Assembly (NCBI GenBank): GCA_947184155.2 | Contig: CAMXCT020000113.1 | Location: forward strand, 699,182-763,181 | Direction: 5' to 3' | Length of the DNA stretch: 64,000 nt | Source of the DNA: Cladocopium goreaui | Lineage: Eukaryota > Sar > Dinophyceae > Suessiales > Symbiodiniaceae | Shown here: positions 23,906 to 36,564 of the stretch, piece by piece | Position numbering within the stretch: position 1 is the stretch's first letter | Layout of the letters: each line of letters begins with the position of its first letter | Program-made: the position numbers and the translations under genes | Notes under the pieces: generated by a model | What the model was told of the DNA's origin: nothing | The model's database searches: none | What the model saw: the letters and a program-made list of their open reading frames with translations, nothing else

Positions 23906-25484
23906 AGACATTTCAGTCCATCAGTGGCTTCGCTCTGCTATCCCTGATTCACAACAACCAACCTCTCCTATAGGTCTCCTATTTTTGAAACTTCCGCCAC
24001 CGCCTTGTGCGGTACTACTGGTATATCTATATATTATGTTGATAGTGTTTGAAAAGGATCCAGATAAGCCAAGGGTTTTAAACCAATCAAACTTTCAACG
24101 GAAAAAAAAGGACATGTCAGAACCATTAACGTTTATGGAGGTTCTTTGTAATTTTGGCAACGGACAAGCTCCAAATCAATAGAATCCTACGTTCAGCCCG
24201 CTTTGAGGGGCCATCAAATTTCCGCAAGATTTCAATGCTAACTCTTTCAAAGCACCTCATACATATCATCCATACAATAATACAGTATCTACATGTATCT
24301 GCATATACTAGTGTATATATGCACATGTATACACGTATATGTATATGTATATGTATATGTAGATGTATATGATTGTATATGTATATATCGGTTGGGTAAT
24401 ATATACAGGGATGCCAAATGATGCCATGTATAGTTAATACATGTTCATCCATGGCATATATGGTAGTATCCTGTGGACATCGGTATGTTAGAATAGCAAT
24501 CAATATATGGTAGTAAATCAATATCAATATAATATCAAATATATATATATATATATAAATACATATCATAAATCATAAAACAATATCATATATGATTCAT
24601 ATACAATTATAAAAGCAACACGTATACAACTATATACAATTCATATACAACTTAATATAATTCAAAAACAATTTTATAGATAATTCATAAACAATTAAAT
24701 ATAATTCAAATAACATATCAATGTGATCTATATCAAAATAATAGTATAGTACCTACAGTATATGGTAGTACAAATATATTGCAACAAAATGTCATAGAAC
24801 AATGAGAACATCAACAGGATATCAATATATGATAATCATCATATAAAATATTGCTGGTTCGATCCCAGATGTTCATCTGGTGATGCCATGGCATCGCCTA
24901 GATCCGACGCGGGAAACTCTCAGAACGCCTTAAAGGTCTCAATGATGATCTCTCCTCGTGCCAACCTCAGCAGAGGGTGCTGTCAGAACTCGAATACCCC
25001 TCCGGTAATTCAACATAGCTATGGAAAATCATCATGGTTAACATTTTGTAGGCAAATCATCCATAAATGAACCATCTTCAATAGCTATGTAAAATTACCA
25101 AAGAGTATAATCATTATTCTAGCTATAGTGTTTCTAACCCACAGGGTTTAACTGTTTATAACTATAGTTAGTGATTATTCTAGCTGATTATTGGATAATT
25201 TTGTGGTTCTGGTGGTTCAAAAAATTGCCCCAAGGCACGTGCGCTACGCCCCACAGGTGCTCCACTAAAAACTAGACGACGGATGGCCCGAGAGCGTAGA
25301 GGAGCAGGGTCTTCTCTTGTTAGGATGGAGACACCATATTACAAAACAATATATTAAAGATGTGTTATAGGCAGACGAGAAGAGGAGTATCAAGACAATA
25401 TAGCACAAGTACAAGACAATAGATTGCATCGTATCTTTCAAATAGCTTTTCACACACACAACTTTTTACAGAGAGACGCTTTTG
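23906..25484. other. AT-rich unique sequence, no gene seen
   Basis: Contains alternating TA/GTAT runs at 24,300-24,390 and 24,540-24,560 and many 'atacaattcatatacaa' near-repeats at 24,595-24,720. MITE-B copy 2 is embedded. No gene supported. Confidence 0.45.
24995..25109. mobile_element. MITE-B copy 2
   Basis: Ends TACCCCTCCGGTAATTC and ATTACCAAAGAGTATA. The core 'acatagctatggaaaatcat … atagctatgtaaaattacca' is shared with the other MITE-B copies. Diverged ends suggest age. Confidence 0.7.
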
Positions 25485-25826
25485 CATATGGAAGCTTTTG
25501 CGCAGAGATATTTTTACACGCAGACACTTTTACACACAGGTGCTTTTACACACAGACAGTTTTACACACAGACGCTTTTACGCACAAAAGCTTTACACAC
25601 AGAAGCTTTTACACACAGGAGCTTTTACACACAGAAGCTTTTACACACTAACACTTTTACACACAGACGCTTTTACACACAGACGCTTTAACTTTTACAC
25701 ACAGACGCTTTTACACACAGAAGCTTTTACACACAGACCTTTTTACAAACACTTTTACACACAGACGCTTTTACACACGGAGGCTTTTACACCCAGACCC
25801 TTTTACACACAGACCCTTTTACACAC
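25485..25826. repeat. 16-bp minisatellite TTTTACACACAGACGC, array 1
   Basis: About 20 units of 'cttttacacacagacg' with a variable seventeenth base. The inverse-strand version of the same unit forms the array at 32.7-33.3 kb. Confidence 0.93.
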
Positions 25827-25848
25827 TTCGCCGGACAACTTGGAAATT

Positions 25849-26270
25849 GCAATTTTACCTCAGTTTTTGGCGATCGAACCTCATTTCATGCGAAAGGGTC
25901 GCGATTGGACCCTTGAAATCGCAATTTTCCCGCAGTTTTTGGCGATCGAACCTCATTTCATGCGAAAGGGTCGTGATTGGACCCTTGAAATCGCAATTTT
26001 ACCTCAGTTTTTGGCGATCGAACCTCGTTTCGTGCGATCAGGGTTGCGCGGGACGACTTGGAAATCGCAATTTTACTTCAGTGTTTGGCGATCGAACCTC
26101 TTCGTGCGAAAAGGTTTCGCGGGGCGACTTGGAAATCGCAATTTTACCTCAGTTTTTGGCGATCGAACCTCATTTCGTGCGAAAGGGTTGCGCCGGAGAA
26201 GTTGAAATCGCAATTTTACCTCAGTTTTTGGCGATCGAACCTCATTGCGTGCGAAAGGGTTGCGTTTCGT
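25849..26270. repeat. 72-bp tandem repeat, six copies
   Basis: 'gcaattttacctcagttttt' starts at 25,849, 25,921, 25,994, 26,067, 26,138 and 26,210 (70-73 bp apart). 'ggcgatcgaacctcatttc' is the most conserved part. Units are contiguous without unique spacers. Confidence 0.93.
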
Positions 26271-26361
26271 GCCGTCTCGTTGGCCCTGCCCCTGCCCCTG
26301 CCTTCAGAAGAGAAATAGAAAAGAAGGAGAGGGCAAGAGGGCAAGAGATGGCAAGAGGACA

Positions 26362-27095
26362 AGAGGAGAAGATGTGAAGATGTGAGGATGTGAAGATCTG
26401 AAGATGTGAGGATGAGAAGATGTGAAGATGAGCAGATGTGAAGATGTGAAGATTTGAAGATGAGCCGATGTGAAGATGAGAAGATGTGAAGATGTGAAGA
26501 TTTGAAGATGAGCAGATGTGAAGATGAGAAGATGTGAAGATGAGAAGATGTGAAGATGAGAAGATGTGAAGATGAGAAGATGTGAATATGAGAAGATGTG
26601 AAGATGAGAAGATGAGAAGATCTGAGGATGAGAAGATGTGAAGATGTGAAGATGAGAAGATGTGAAGATGAGAAGATGTGAGGGTGAGAAGAGAAGATGT
26701 GAAGAGGAGAAGATGTGAAGATGAGAAGATGTGAGGATGAGAAGATGTGAAGATGAGAAGATGTGAAGATGAGAAGATGTGAGGATGAGAAGATGTGAAG
26801 ATGAGAAGATGTGAATATGAGAAGATGTGAAGATGAGAAGATGAGAAGATCTGAGGATGAGAAGATGTGAAGATGTGAAGATGAGAAGATGTGAAGATGA
26901 GAAGATGTGAGGGTGAGAAGAGAAGATGTGAAGAGGAGAAGATGTGAGGATGAGACAATGTGAAGATGAGAAGATGTGAAGATGAGAAGATGTGAAGATG
27001 AGAAGATGTGAGGATGAGAAGATGTGAAGATGTGAAGATGAGCAAATGAGAAGATGAGAAGATGTGAAGATGAGAAGGTGTGAAGATGAGATACA
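26362..27095. repeat. 8-bp minisatellite GATGTGAA/GATGAGAA
   Basis: About 730 bp. A block of about 230 bp ('gaatatgagaagatgtgaag … gtgagaagagaagatgtgaa') is present twice (about 26,583-26,720 and 26,812-26,950), a higher-order duplication. The Ser/His/Leu-rich minus frames are artefacts. Confidence 0.94.
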
Positions 27096-28339
27096 GACCC
27101 CCACTATTGGAAGAACCCTGCGCTCAGACGCTCTCGGGAAAAATGGTGTGCGTGGTCCAAAGGCAGAAAAATATAATCTAGGGAGTGATCTCTCTGGTGC
27201 CCCAGAGTTGCAAACAATATGCAAAAATAGAAACCTATACACCAACATCTCAACGTGTAAGCACTCACCTTTTTCAGTTTCATGAATTTCAAGCCCAATG
27301 TTTTCATCCTATGCAGGCATTTCACATTTTCTGCTTCATGATTCTCAGGCCCAATGTTTTCAGCCTGCGCAAGCACGTGTCCATTCAATTTTCATGAATA
27401 TCAGGCTCATGTTTTCAGCCACTGTGAGCGATTTCTACCTTCCTGTTTTCCTATCCCTAACACCTCGGATCATCTCTTTCCAACGCTTCCCTTTTTGACG
27501 TTATAAATAAAAAAAACATCAACAGAACTTGAAACTTGGTGCATGAGACTTCACCAAACTTCCACCAGTTTCTTCCTCACACAACCATGTTTTGAACTTT
27601 GCCGGACAATCTCCATATGTGCGTGTACACATGTGACGATATGCATGTACAATACATATATATATATATATATATATATACGTGTGTGTGTGTGTTTGTG
27701 CGCGTGTCTATCTACCTACCTACCTACCTACCTACCTATCTATCTATCTATCCTATCTATCTATCTATCTATCTATGTATACATCTATCTATCTATTGCA
27801 TGAATCAAATATACATCAAAATTAATACACATATATATATATATATAGTTATCGCTGTGCTGAATTCTGTCAAGTGGCTCATTTTACTATGCCATGGGGG
27901 CTAACCACCGCCCCAGAACAAAGCTTCCAGTTTTGCACTCAAATACTCAAACATGGCATTCAATGCAAAAAATGTGCACATATATACAGCAAATAGATAT
28001 AGATTCTATTCCCATCAAAAATGGTGATGTGTGATTGCCAACGATGTTTCAATGGCTTCAGTGAAGGAGAACAATACAAGATGTTGAAGGAAACACACGT
28101 TCTTGTTTGCCCCTAATCGCAAGATACATGCAATGAATGGGACATATATGCACATATCCCCATCATATAAACAAATAAATGCATACACATAAATATAAAT
28201 AAACAAGCAAACCCGCGCACCGAAGGTGCCGAGGCGTTGTGCACGCATCAACCGGAAGCAATTGCAATAGCTATTACACTTTAGCTTGGGGAAATCTAGA
28301 ACCCTGTGTTTTTCACGATTTTTCTTAAGGTACCGCTGC
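27096..28339. other. unique sequence with CTAC/CTAT microsatellite
   Basis: A CTAC-to-CTAT tetranucleotide run lies at 27,703-27,796 and TA runs at 27,655-27,680 and 27,830-27,848. 27,288-27,420 has two or three near-copies of 'ttcatgaatttcaagcccaa'. No gene supported. Confidence 0.45.
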
Positions 28340-28490
28340 CAAATTTGGGCTCAACATGGCCCAATATAGGCACAACATGGTCCCAAATTGGCCCAACATA
28401 GGCCCAACATGGCTCACCATAATAGGCCCAACATGGGCACAACATAGGCCTAAGATGGCCCAACATGGGCCCAACATACCCCCAACTTCA
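28340..28490. repeat. ~15-bp minisatellite 'ggcccaacat'
   Basis: Roughly ten degenerate units of 'ggcccaacatgg' and 'ggcccaacatag'. Confidence 0.85.
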
Positions 28491-30006
28491 GAGCTAACAC
28501 TCCGGTGCGGGTGGATGTCGTCGCGAAGCGACCAGAATAAACAAAATAAATACATGCATAATAAGATGCAGAACACATAAAATCAAATCCTAAAAGAATA
28601 ACGTAATTTCTGGTCCGAATATATCAATATCAGTTCCTATGTTTTTTTTGAAAAGTGATATTCAAGTTTACGCCACATATAGCCAGATATATACGCCTAA
28701 AGTCTAGCGACACCTTGATAAACAAAAAACAAAAGCTACTAGTAGTAGTAACTTCCAATAGTTATCTCTATAACTTGGATATAATTCTATGTTCAAGTAA
28801 TGCAAGTTCTCTTAAATAGTTAGTTCCAAGTTGTCGCTAAAATGCCCTGTTTGATAATTTGATATCACTAGTACTTCACTAAGATTTAGTTAAAAAAATA
28901 GAGGAGGAAATCACCTCACAATATGAATACTAGACAATTACTCCTAGTAATTTCTTAAATAACTCAAATAACAAGTATCTCCATGAAATAATTGGAATTA
29001 TACCCTATCCCTATTATTGGTGGTTCTACCACCACTAAATCACCGAATAATAGCTTGAACATATTTTCCTACATTGTCTAAATGTCAAAAGCAAAACATA
29101 TCACTAGTAATATCACAAATCAGTTAAATATCCATGTGCAGTGTTATAACTCTATTTTGAACTATATTCAAATATAGCTCAAGATAGTTCTTCAAGTATT
29201 CCTGGATCACTGCTAATTAAGTCAAATGAGAACGTCAAGTAGTTTAAACTGAAAATAACTTGACTTGAGCAGTGATCAAAATCCCGAAATGTCATGCCAT
29301 GAAATACTGGTTGGCTAATAGGGATTACTGGATTTTTTTTGATCCCCAGTATATTGGGTAGGTTTGAGTAGTATACCCTCTGGTAAACTGTCACATAACT
29401 ATGGAAAATCACCATGCTATCAATGGGTAAATCCACTATAAATCACCATTTTCAACAGCTATTTTGACATAACCAGAGGATAATTCCCTAGAATCATCAA
29501 CCCACCAGGCTTTGGAATACCGCCATCGACAACTGCTGAGCTCAACCAACCTGGCGTGGCCCTTGATGTCCGCTGCCAAGGAGTGGTAAACGCCGCAGAA
29601 TTGCCTCAGTGTTGAGCAAAAGGAGAAATGTGCAGGGAAAATGATGGAAACTAGTCTGGTTTTCTGTTCTTTCTTAGATATGCTGCTGATATGTTTCAAT
29701 GTAAAACTTGAAAGCACCAGGACTTCCCTTTTCCTTCTGGGTTGAGTCCAGTTCTGGGAACATGTCTCGAAATTCGGGCTTAGACAGCGACATGGACATG
29801 AGTCCCCTGCCAAAATGCTGCGTCAGAAAGTTCAACAATAGATATTTCCCCACCTGCCAGGTGAGGGTTGTTAGATTTTATCAGAGTTGTTCTTCTCCTC
29901 CTCTCCTTCCTCCTCCTTCTTCTCCTCCTCTTCTACCACCCCTGCCTCCACCTTCACGTCCACTGTTGCCTTGCCAACTCTTGGCCAAGCTCTTCGCCAA
30001 CTTCGG
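28491..30006. other. unique sequence, no gene seen
   Basis: AT-rich to 29,370, then MITE-B copy 3, then a moderately GC-rich piece with a CTCCTT run (29,895-29,935). Open frames have no recognisable motif. Confidence 0.4.
29374..29482. mobile_element. MITE-B copy 3
   Basis: Begins TACCCTCTGGTAAAC and ends AACCAGAGGATA. The centre 'aactatggaaaatcaccat … caatgggtaaatccactata' is nearly identical to copy 1 at 11.7 kb. Confidence 0.78.
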
Positions 30007-30195
30007 AGCTCAGTGCGCACTGCTGGACCTCAACGTGGGACCTTCCCAGCTCAGTGCGCACCGCTGGACCTCAACCTGGGACCTTCCTAGCTCAGTGCGC
30101 ACCGCTGGACCTCAACCTGGGAGCTGCCGAGCTCAGTGCGCACCGCTCGACCTCAACCTGGGGCCTTCCGAGCTCAGTGCGCACCGCTGGACCTC
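30007..30195. repeat. 41-bp tandem repeat, five copies
   Basis: 'agctcagtgcgcaccgctgg' starts at 30,007, 30,048, 30,089, 30,130 and 30,171, an exact 41-bp period. Confidence 0.93.
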
Positions 30196-30199
30196 AAAA

Positions 30200-30535
30200 G
30201 CCAGATAGAATGCCAAAAGATATGCCAGATAGAATGTCAGATAGAATGCATGCGAGAAGATATGCCAGATAGAGTGCCAGGAGATATGCCAGATAGAATG
30301 TTAGAAGCTATGCCAGATAGAATGCCAGAAGGTATGCCAGATAGAATGCCAGATAAAATGTCAGATAGAATGCCAGAAGATATGCCGGATAAAGTGCCAG
30401 AATGTTTGCCAGATAGAATGCCAGAAGATTTGGGTATATAATATGCCAGAAGATATGCCAAATAGAATGCCAGAAGATATGCCAGATAGAATGCCAGAAG
30501 ATATGTCAGATAGAATGCCGGAAGATTTGCCAGTA
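30200..30535. repeat. 24-bp minisatellite 'atgccagatagaatgccaga'
   Basis: About 14 units of 24 bp with 12-bp half-units. The period is a multiple of 3, so the plus frame reads as a Met/Pro/Asp/Arg repeat; no gene context supports it. Confidence 0.92.
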
Positions 30536-32699
30536 ACAAAATGTCTAAATGTCATGGTGGGGATCACACGAAGGAAAGTAATTTAAACATATTGGTTTGG
30601 TGTTTGTGTCCTGTACATGGGAAAAACTATGGAAAAACTTCACACACATATTCCCGCATACATCTTGGAAATGGTTGGACCTCAGGGAATGTATTTACAT
30701 CATCGAATCATACATCAGTGAGTGGTCAGAATCTTGATCAGCTTTTGGGCTCAAAACAAACCACACCAGTGGCAAACCCCAGCCTCCCTCCGACAAGGGA
30801 CGAAACTAGGAGGTTGAAGAAGAAACTGTACACAAGCATCATGAAGAGTAGGATTACCTCGGCGATGAATCTGAAGAAACCAGCCAGAAAATGTCCACCA
30901 AGAGGTGGCCAGGGGAATTTTGCGTGTGGTTCATCTATAAGAAAGGAACCACATTTAATCCATTCCGGCATTTGTTTCATTGACATAAAGGTTGGAAAAC
31001 ATGGATCTGAATATATATGTTAAGAAGTCACTTAACTGAAACAAGGCAATCTTGGGATAGTTTCCCCATGTTCCCCTATAGACCATCATTAGGGTGCATG
31101 ATTGGATTTGTACCATCAAACATCAAATCATATGCGCCTTCCCTCCGATATATAATATTTGATGATGTGCGCACTGTTGGAAGGGACGGTTTTCCTCATT
31201 GCATTATAATTATAATCCATTGAAGTAACCCTCAAAAAAACGCAAAGTAGAATCCTCCTACTATATTGGTGAATCTTTCATTGGATTTTAGGAAAAATCT
31301 GTGCGGAAAACGTGGGATTTGACCATGGAATTACCAGGAACTTTTTTGGGGGTGCCATATGGCTTTCCATCGCCGTAAAAATCCACTGATTCACCCAATT
31401 TCGGCCAGAACGAATCCTAGTTGCCAAAACCAGCAACGGACTCTCTTCAGCCAGGTTTGAGAGGGCTCCCTCAGTGGCGAGTAAGGGAGAACTGGCGGCA
31501 ACAGAGGTCAAATCCCCATATCTATCTATAGACGCGCATGCAAATTATGTGAATGAATGTAAAGTACAATATTATATGCATATATGTATATATTCATATA
31601 TGTATATAATTTGTATTATATTTAGGTCGTTTAGGTTCCACGTTGAAAAAACCCTATTCTGTTCAATTGCAAGAACCGAACCGCAAAATTCAACCTTGCA
31701 GCTCTCCACTCTTTCAAGGTTCCAATGGTTTCCTTACTTCGATGTTTGTTGGCTCCGGTCCTCATCGCCAAGACTCTAGGTCCATAGCACCAAATGCCAA
31801 ACGATCACCATTTTTATAGGTGGTACACACCATTCCCAAATGGATTGTTTATGGCATTGTTTTACCACGTTTTACTCACATTGCATCAAAAACCCACCAG
31901 AACTATACCAAAACCAGTTGTCAGTTCGACGAAACTGTGTCCGAATTTGCTTTGCGACGAGGATCCGTGCCCGTGATAGCCTGCACCTGGGTTCTTTCCA
32001 TGATTTTTTTTTGGGGGGGGGTTCAAAAAGATTTGGATCAATGATTTTGGGACCCCCGAACCTCGTGGAATGGTGGGTCATCTCTTGTGGACCTCTTTTT
32101 TTTCAGTCACTGTGGGTGCTTGGCGGTTGCTTTCATCATCTGCACCCCAGGCACGCAGGCAAGGGAAACAAACAATCCAGGAGTTTGTAGCGTTTGGTTT
32201 TTGAAGAAGTATAGGAAATAATTATTGGGAAAACACATGTTTTCACCTTCATCCAACATCCAACACGGGCTTTCCCAGCCCTGCCTCGCGATCCATGCCC
32301 GAGATAGCAAAGGCGAAGGTCAGGATCACCAGGAAAACCACCCCCAAGCACAAAAGGATCTGGTGCCGAGGTGCCCATGGAGATGACATGAGATGACTAT
32401 AAAAACAGAATGGAAGAGATGATGTGATGAGTGCCAATCACAAAAAAATGGAGACATGAAAAAACGGAGACATGAAAATAAATGAAAATAATATATAAAC
32501 ATTTTATAATATAATGTGATGAAACTTGATTTTTCTCTGCTTATTTTACGATTTTGGATGGTTCTCAAGATCCGCAACTTATTTCGGCAAGAGTTGATGA
32601 AACTTGGATTGACGTCAGGGATTTTTTTGAATGATTTTCAGCATTTGCTAGCAAGAAAACCCACTTGAGAGGGGGAACACGAAAGGTAGGTGATCAAGA
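30536..32699. other. unique sequence, no gene seen
   Basis: The longest frame (30,541-31,023, plus) begins inside the preceding minisatellite and carries a Lys/Arg-rich stretch, but no family is recognised. A minus frame near 32,250-32,437 encodes one hydrophobic helix without exon context. Neither is called as a gene. Confidence 0.35.
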
Positions 32700-33330
32700 A
32701 AACACGAAGCAAAGCCTCTCTGTGTAAAAGTTGGCTGTGTGTAAACGCGTGCTGTGTGCACAAGTTTCTGTGCAATTTGTGCCTGTGTAAAGACATCTGT
32801 GTGTAAAAGCGTCTGTATGCGGTGCGTAAAACCTTCTGTGCGTAAGACTTCTGTGCGGAGAACTTTTTGTGCAAAAACCGTCTGTCTGTAAAAACTGCTG
32901 TGTATATTATTTTTTGTGCATAAAGGTTTTCTGTGCAAAAAAAATGCTAGGTAAAAACAGTTCTGGGTAAAATTTATGCGTGCAAAAAAAAGTCGGTCTG
33001 TAAAAACTTCTGTGTGCAATCTGTGTGTATAAGTTTCTCTGTGTCAAAGGTTTTTTTGTGTAGAAAAACATGTGTGAAAACTGTTCTGTGCAAAGGCTTC
33101 TCTGTGGAAAAGGTTCTGTGTGTAAAAACGCCTGTGTGCCTTGATTTATGTGCGCAAAAAAACATCTTTGTACAAAGCATTTCCTTCTTTGCGTAAAAAC
33201 CTCCGTGTAAAGGCGTCTGTGTACAGATTTTTTTTGTGCACAAAACTCTCTGTGTAAGAATATCTGCGCGTAAAAGCTGCTCTGTGTAAAGGCGTCTGTG
33301 CGTAACGCCGTCTGTTTGTAGAAACCTATC
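32700..33330. repeat. 16-bp minisatellite, array 2 (opposite orientation)
   Basis: Degenerate units of 'gcgtctgtgtgtaaaa' type, the reverse complement of the 25.5-kb array. Divergence is much higher here, so this array is probably older. Confidence 0.85.
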
Positions 33331-33689
33331 GGTGCAAAATGCGTCACCACATCCAAAGCGAAAAAAAACATGAAACAAAAGAATCTAAGATCAAATGCTT
33401 GATGTCGTTACCGTTGTTTATGATGGCGATGATACGCGCAGGGCACCACAAAGCGTCATTTTGGCTGTCTTAAGTCAATTTGTTAAAGCCTTCGGAACAA
33501 ATTACTTTCTTCGAGTGATCCCCACCAAGTGACACTCTCTTGACATATTTTCTGACATGCTATCTGGCATTCGCATCTATCTCATATATTTTCTGCAATT
33601 CTTTCTGGCATTATATCTGGTATATCTTCCCAGATTCTTAGTGGTTTAGGTCCGGCGGGCAACACTCTGATCATACATTTCGATGTTTT

Positions 33690-33820
33690 TGTTGTTGTTG
33701 TTGTTGCTGTTGTTGCTGGTGTTGTTTGTTGTTCTTGTTGTTCTTGTTGTTCTTGTTGTTCTTGTTGTTCTTGTTGTTCTTGTTGTTCTTGTTGTTGTTG
33801 TTGTTACCGCTGTTACCGCT
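33690..33820. repeat. GTTGTTCTT nonamer repeat
   Basis: 'gttgttctt' units flanked by pure GTT runs and by 'gttaccgct' repeats. Confidence 0.93.
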
Positions 33821-34168
33821 GTTACCCGTGCAGTTATTTCTGTCCCGTAGTGGCCAAATCGTCAAATCGGTGTTGTTGTCACGTTTTTTTTTTGGAAGCT
33901 CTCGGAACCAAAAAACACCGTAAATACTGACTTATGTTTTTTGCGCCTCGGAAGCCAGCCCAAAACCACGGTATTTACGATGTTTGTTTTTTGTTTTCCT
34001 CGGTAACAAAAATCACGGTATTTACAGTGTTTTTGTTGCCAGTGCCTAGCAAAAGCACAGGTATTTACGCAGTTTTCAGAATGTTGCAAGAAGTACAGTA
34101 CTTTTTCCATGCCAAAGGCACAAAAACACTGTAAATTACAGTGTTTCGGGTCTGCTCTTAGGGTTCGT

Positions 34169-34199
<31 letters not shown>
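34169..34199. repeat. uninterrupted 31-base G run
   Basis: Thirty-one consecutive G on the plus strand. It could be a true G-quadruplex-prone tract or an assembly artefact next to a gap. Confidence 0.85.
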
Positions 34200-34200
<1 letters not shown>

Positions 34201-36470
34201 CCTGAAATGAACAGCAATCGCCTGAATAATCAGGTAACTGGGCTGGCCAGCCTCCCCTTTACTTTGTAAAGCTAAACTCAAGGTAGAACCACTGGAGCTA
34301 CCTTTCGTGATCAACCTACCCATGATGAAGGACATTTCATGACATTTCAGACCTATCAAAAACTGGGGACTTTCCTGAAGTTCGGGAAATGTCAACTACA
34401 TCATTGAATTAGGGCGACCACTTCCACAATGCCAATCTTTGGAACCTCACATGAATAAATGGTCAAAGCGAAATTGCCTAAGGCCTAAGGGAATCTCGCC
34501 CCAAAACGCTCCAAGGCCCTCATATGGCAGAGTAGCTGCATTTAAGGTACTGAAAAGGAACATTGAGAAACTTCAAGTGACAGAGATCTCTGACGAGTCT
34601 GGGAAACCTTTGTTTTTTGGGCTACTGGGTTTGAAATGGCCTGTCCTGTGGGACCTATGATGTTCCATTGTACATGGGCCGTCCCCTATAGGACCCTTCA
34701 CTGGCTGATGAAATTGACTGAACTGGAAATGGCGGATGCTACTCTCAATAACGGCTCTTGGAACCTATTGAAAGCCTTCAAATGTCTAGATCACTTTTGG
34801 CATTGATAACTTAATCTCATTGGAACCCATTGGAACGCCTCGAAAAGTGTGCATCTTCCCCTTACCGCAGAACGCTAATGGCCTGCTCAACCGCATGGAT
34901 GCACAGCACGCGGTACTCAGAGAGTTTGATGGAGATGCTTCCCACTTCCACGATCAACATCACATACCTCAGCAGATGCACACAGTAACCCAGGGCCCAG
35001 GGTCATGGATGTTGATGGTACCACAAATGGTCATATCACACGGCTAGAGATCCAGCATACTCAGGCACAACTATATACAGGTTTATAAATTGTAGGTTAA
35101 AAAGGTTGACCCCTTTTTTAGTGCGCTGTGGGCTTGAACATAACATACCCCCAAATCCACTGGTTATATAATATTGTTCTTACCAAAACTGCATAACATT
35201 TCCTGCCAATCACATTTCCACAATTGGGGGGTTGACCCCCCATTTTCAAACCCATATGGCAAGCGAGGTACAGGAACACGCCAATGGTCACCAACACTTC
35301 GTACGTCAAACCTGGGAGGAACGTCATGTTGATCTCGGAGAAATCCAGAAATTTACATGTCTCCTTTGAGATCTTTAGGATAGTTGGATATGTGGATTAA
35401 TGATTATATATATATATATTAAAAATTAATTCAATATTATATTTATATATGGATATATATACCTTGGGGATGCCTTGGCGATCTTAGAGAATCATCCCAG
35501 TATAGCCACCAGTCTACCATTAATGATCCGATCCATCCGATCCACTGCCAGGCTTCAACCAAAGGACTCATGGTATCAGTCCAGGCATTGCATTCAAACG
35601 TTGCAATCCCCTGCAACAGTTGACTGGAACCACGCAAGGCGTGGTAGAAAGATGTAGAAAGGGGTATACGTAAAAGGATGGAAATGGATATAATTAAATG
35701 GGGTATGGTTGATTTGATGATTCGGTTGCTTATTTTCGTGTTGGATGACATCTTTGGGCAGCCTGTGATTTTGTCTTCGTGAAGCGTGCAGCATGTTTTT
35801 CTTTTGGGGGGCGTGCTGCAGGATTTTGACTTTGATATTTGAAAAAAAACTTAGAATGGCTAATCGTCGCTATGCTTCAAGAAATGTGTGAATTTATTAG
35901 CTGGTTCTGCGAGTCATATCCTCCGTGGCTAAAGTGTAGAATACTCTCTGGATCTCTCTGGCAATTTAACAGTTTGCGAAGCCTTGCCCCATATAGTTCG
36001 ATGATCGTTTGGACATTGATGGTGATTCGGTAGCAAACTGTTAGATTCCTGGGTAATTCCATGTAGTAATTCCCATCAAAATCACCATTTCTGTTGATGA
36101 AATCTGTTCATCGGCCATAAAATAAAGAACAAAAAACCATGTTTTGCCCCCATTTACCCTCCAGGAATCAAGGGTAGCAATGGAAAGTCCCTTATCAACG
36201 GAGGTTTGATCGAAAAATCATGTGTACATCATATATAAATCAGGATGTTCATGGATTTTCCCATGTTTTGAGTAACAGATATCAATTTCCCTTAAGTAGA
36301 TTACCAACCCACCAACCTGGCCTAACCACCTGGCCCCCGTCCCCAGTTGACTTGGCCTGGCCCATGCAATGGAACAACGGCTCCACCTGGCGCGTTTTCT
36401 GCTTGGAGTTTCTGCATCTGGGAGGACACTCATGACTACCACATCCCATTACTACCTGGGGTATGGTTTG
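34200..36470. other. unique sequence, no gene seen
   Basis: Only short frames. TA-rich stretch at 35,400-35,460. No exon-like structure recognised. Confidence 0.4.
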
Positions 36471-36505
36471 CTGGTTGGTGGTTTCAACCCCTCTGAAAAA
36501 TATTA
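36471..36505. mobile_element. MITE-A copy 4, left part (interrupted by the LINE)
   Basis: Begins CTGGTTGGTGGTTT and continues through 'caacccctctgaaaaatatta', after which the LINE starts. Joined to 46,821-46,882 it gives a normal 97-bp MITE-A, so the MITE was in place before the LINE arrived. Confidence 0.9.
36491..36505. repeat. LINE target-site duplication, left copy
   Basis: CTCTGAAAAATATTA, identical over 15 bp to 46,806-46,820. Bases beyond the 15 differ on both sides. Confidence 0.92.
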
Positions 36506-36564
36506 CACTTTGTTGATGAGACACGGGGCTGCACGCGACCCTGCATCCCCACTTGTTCGCGCGC
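36506..36564 (-). other. LINE 3' untranslated tail, 59 nt
   Basis: From the RNase H/RT stop to the target-site duplication there are only 59 nt, ending CATCAACAAAGTG with no poly(A) or microsatellite tail. The RT must therefore recognise an internal 3' sequence or structure rather than poly(A); this is an inference from other tail-less LINEs. Confidence 0.75.

Noticed and set aside
24851..24875. 'ctggttcgatcccag', a tRNA T-arm/B-box look-alike
   Set aside because: No A-box, anticodon arm or acceptor stem can be built from the AT-rich sequence upstream.
25849..26270. Regularly spaced repeats that could suggest a CRISPR array (also 6.5-7.2 kb and 30.0-30.2 kb)
   Set aside because: The units are contiguous tandem repeats without unique spacers, there are no cas genes, and the DNA is eukaryotic.
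32326..32437. Minus frame with one hydrophobic helix as a small membrane protein
   Set aside because: A single helix in a random-looking frame without conservation evidence or gene context.
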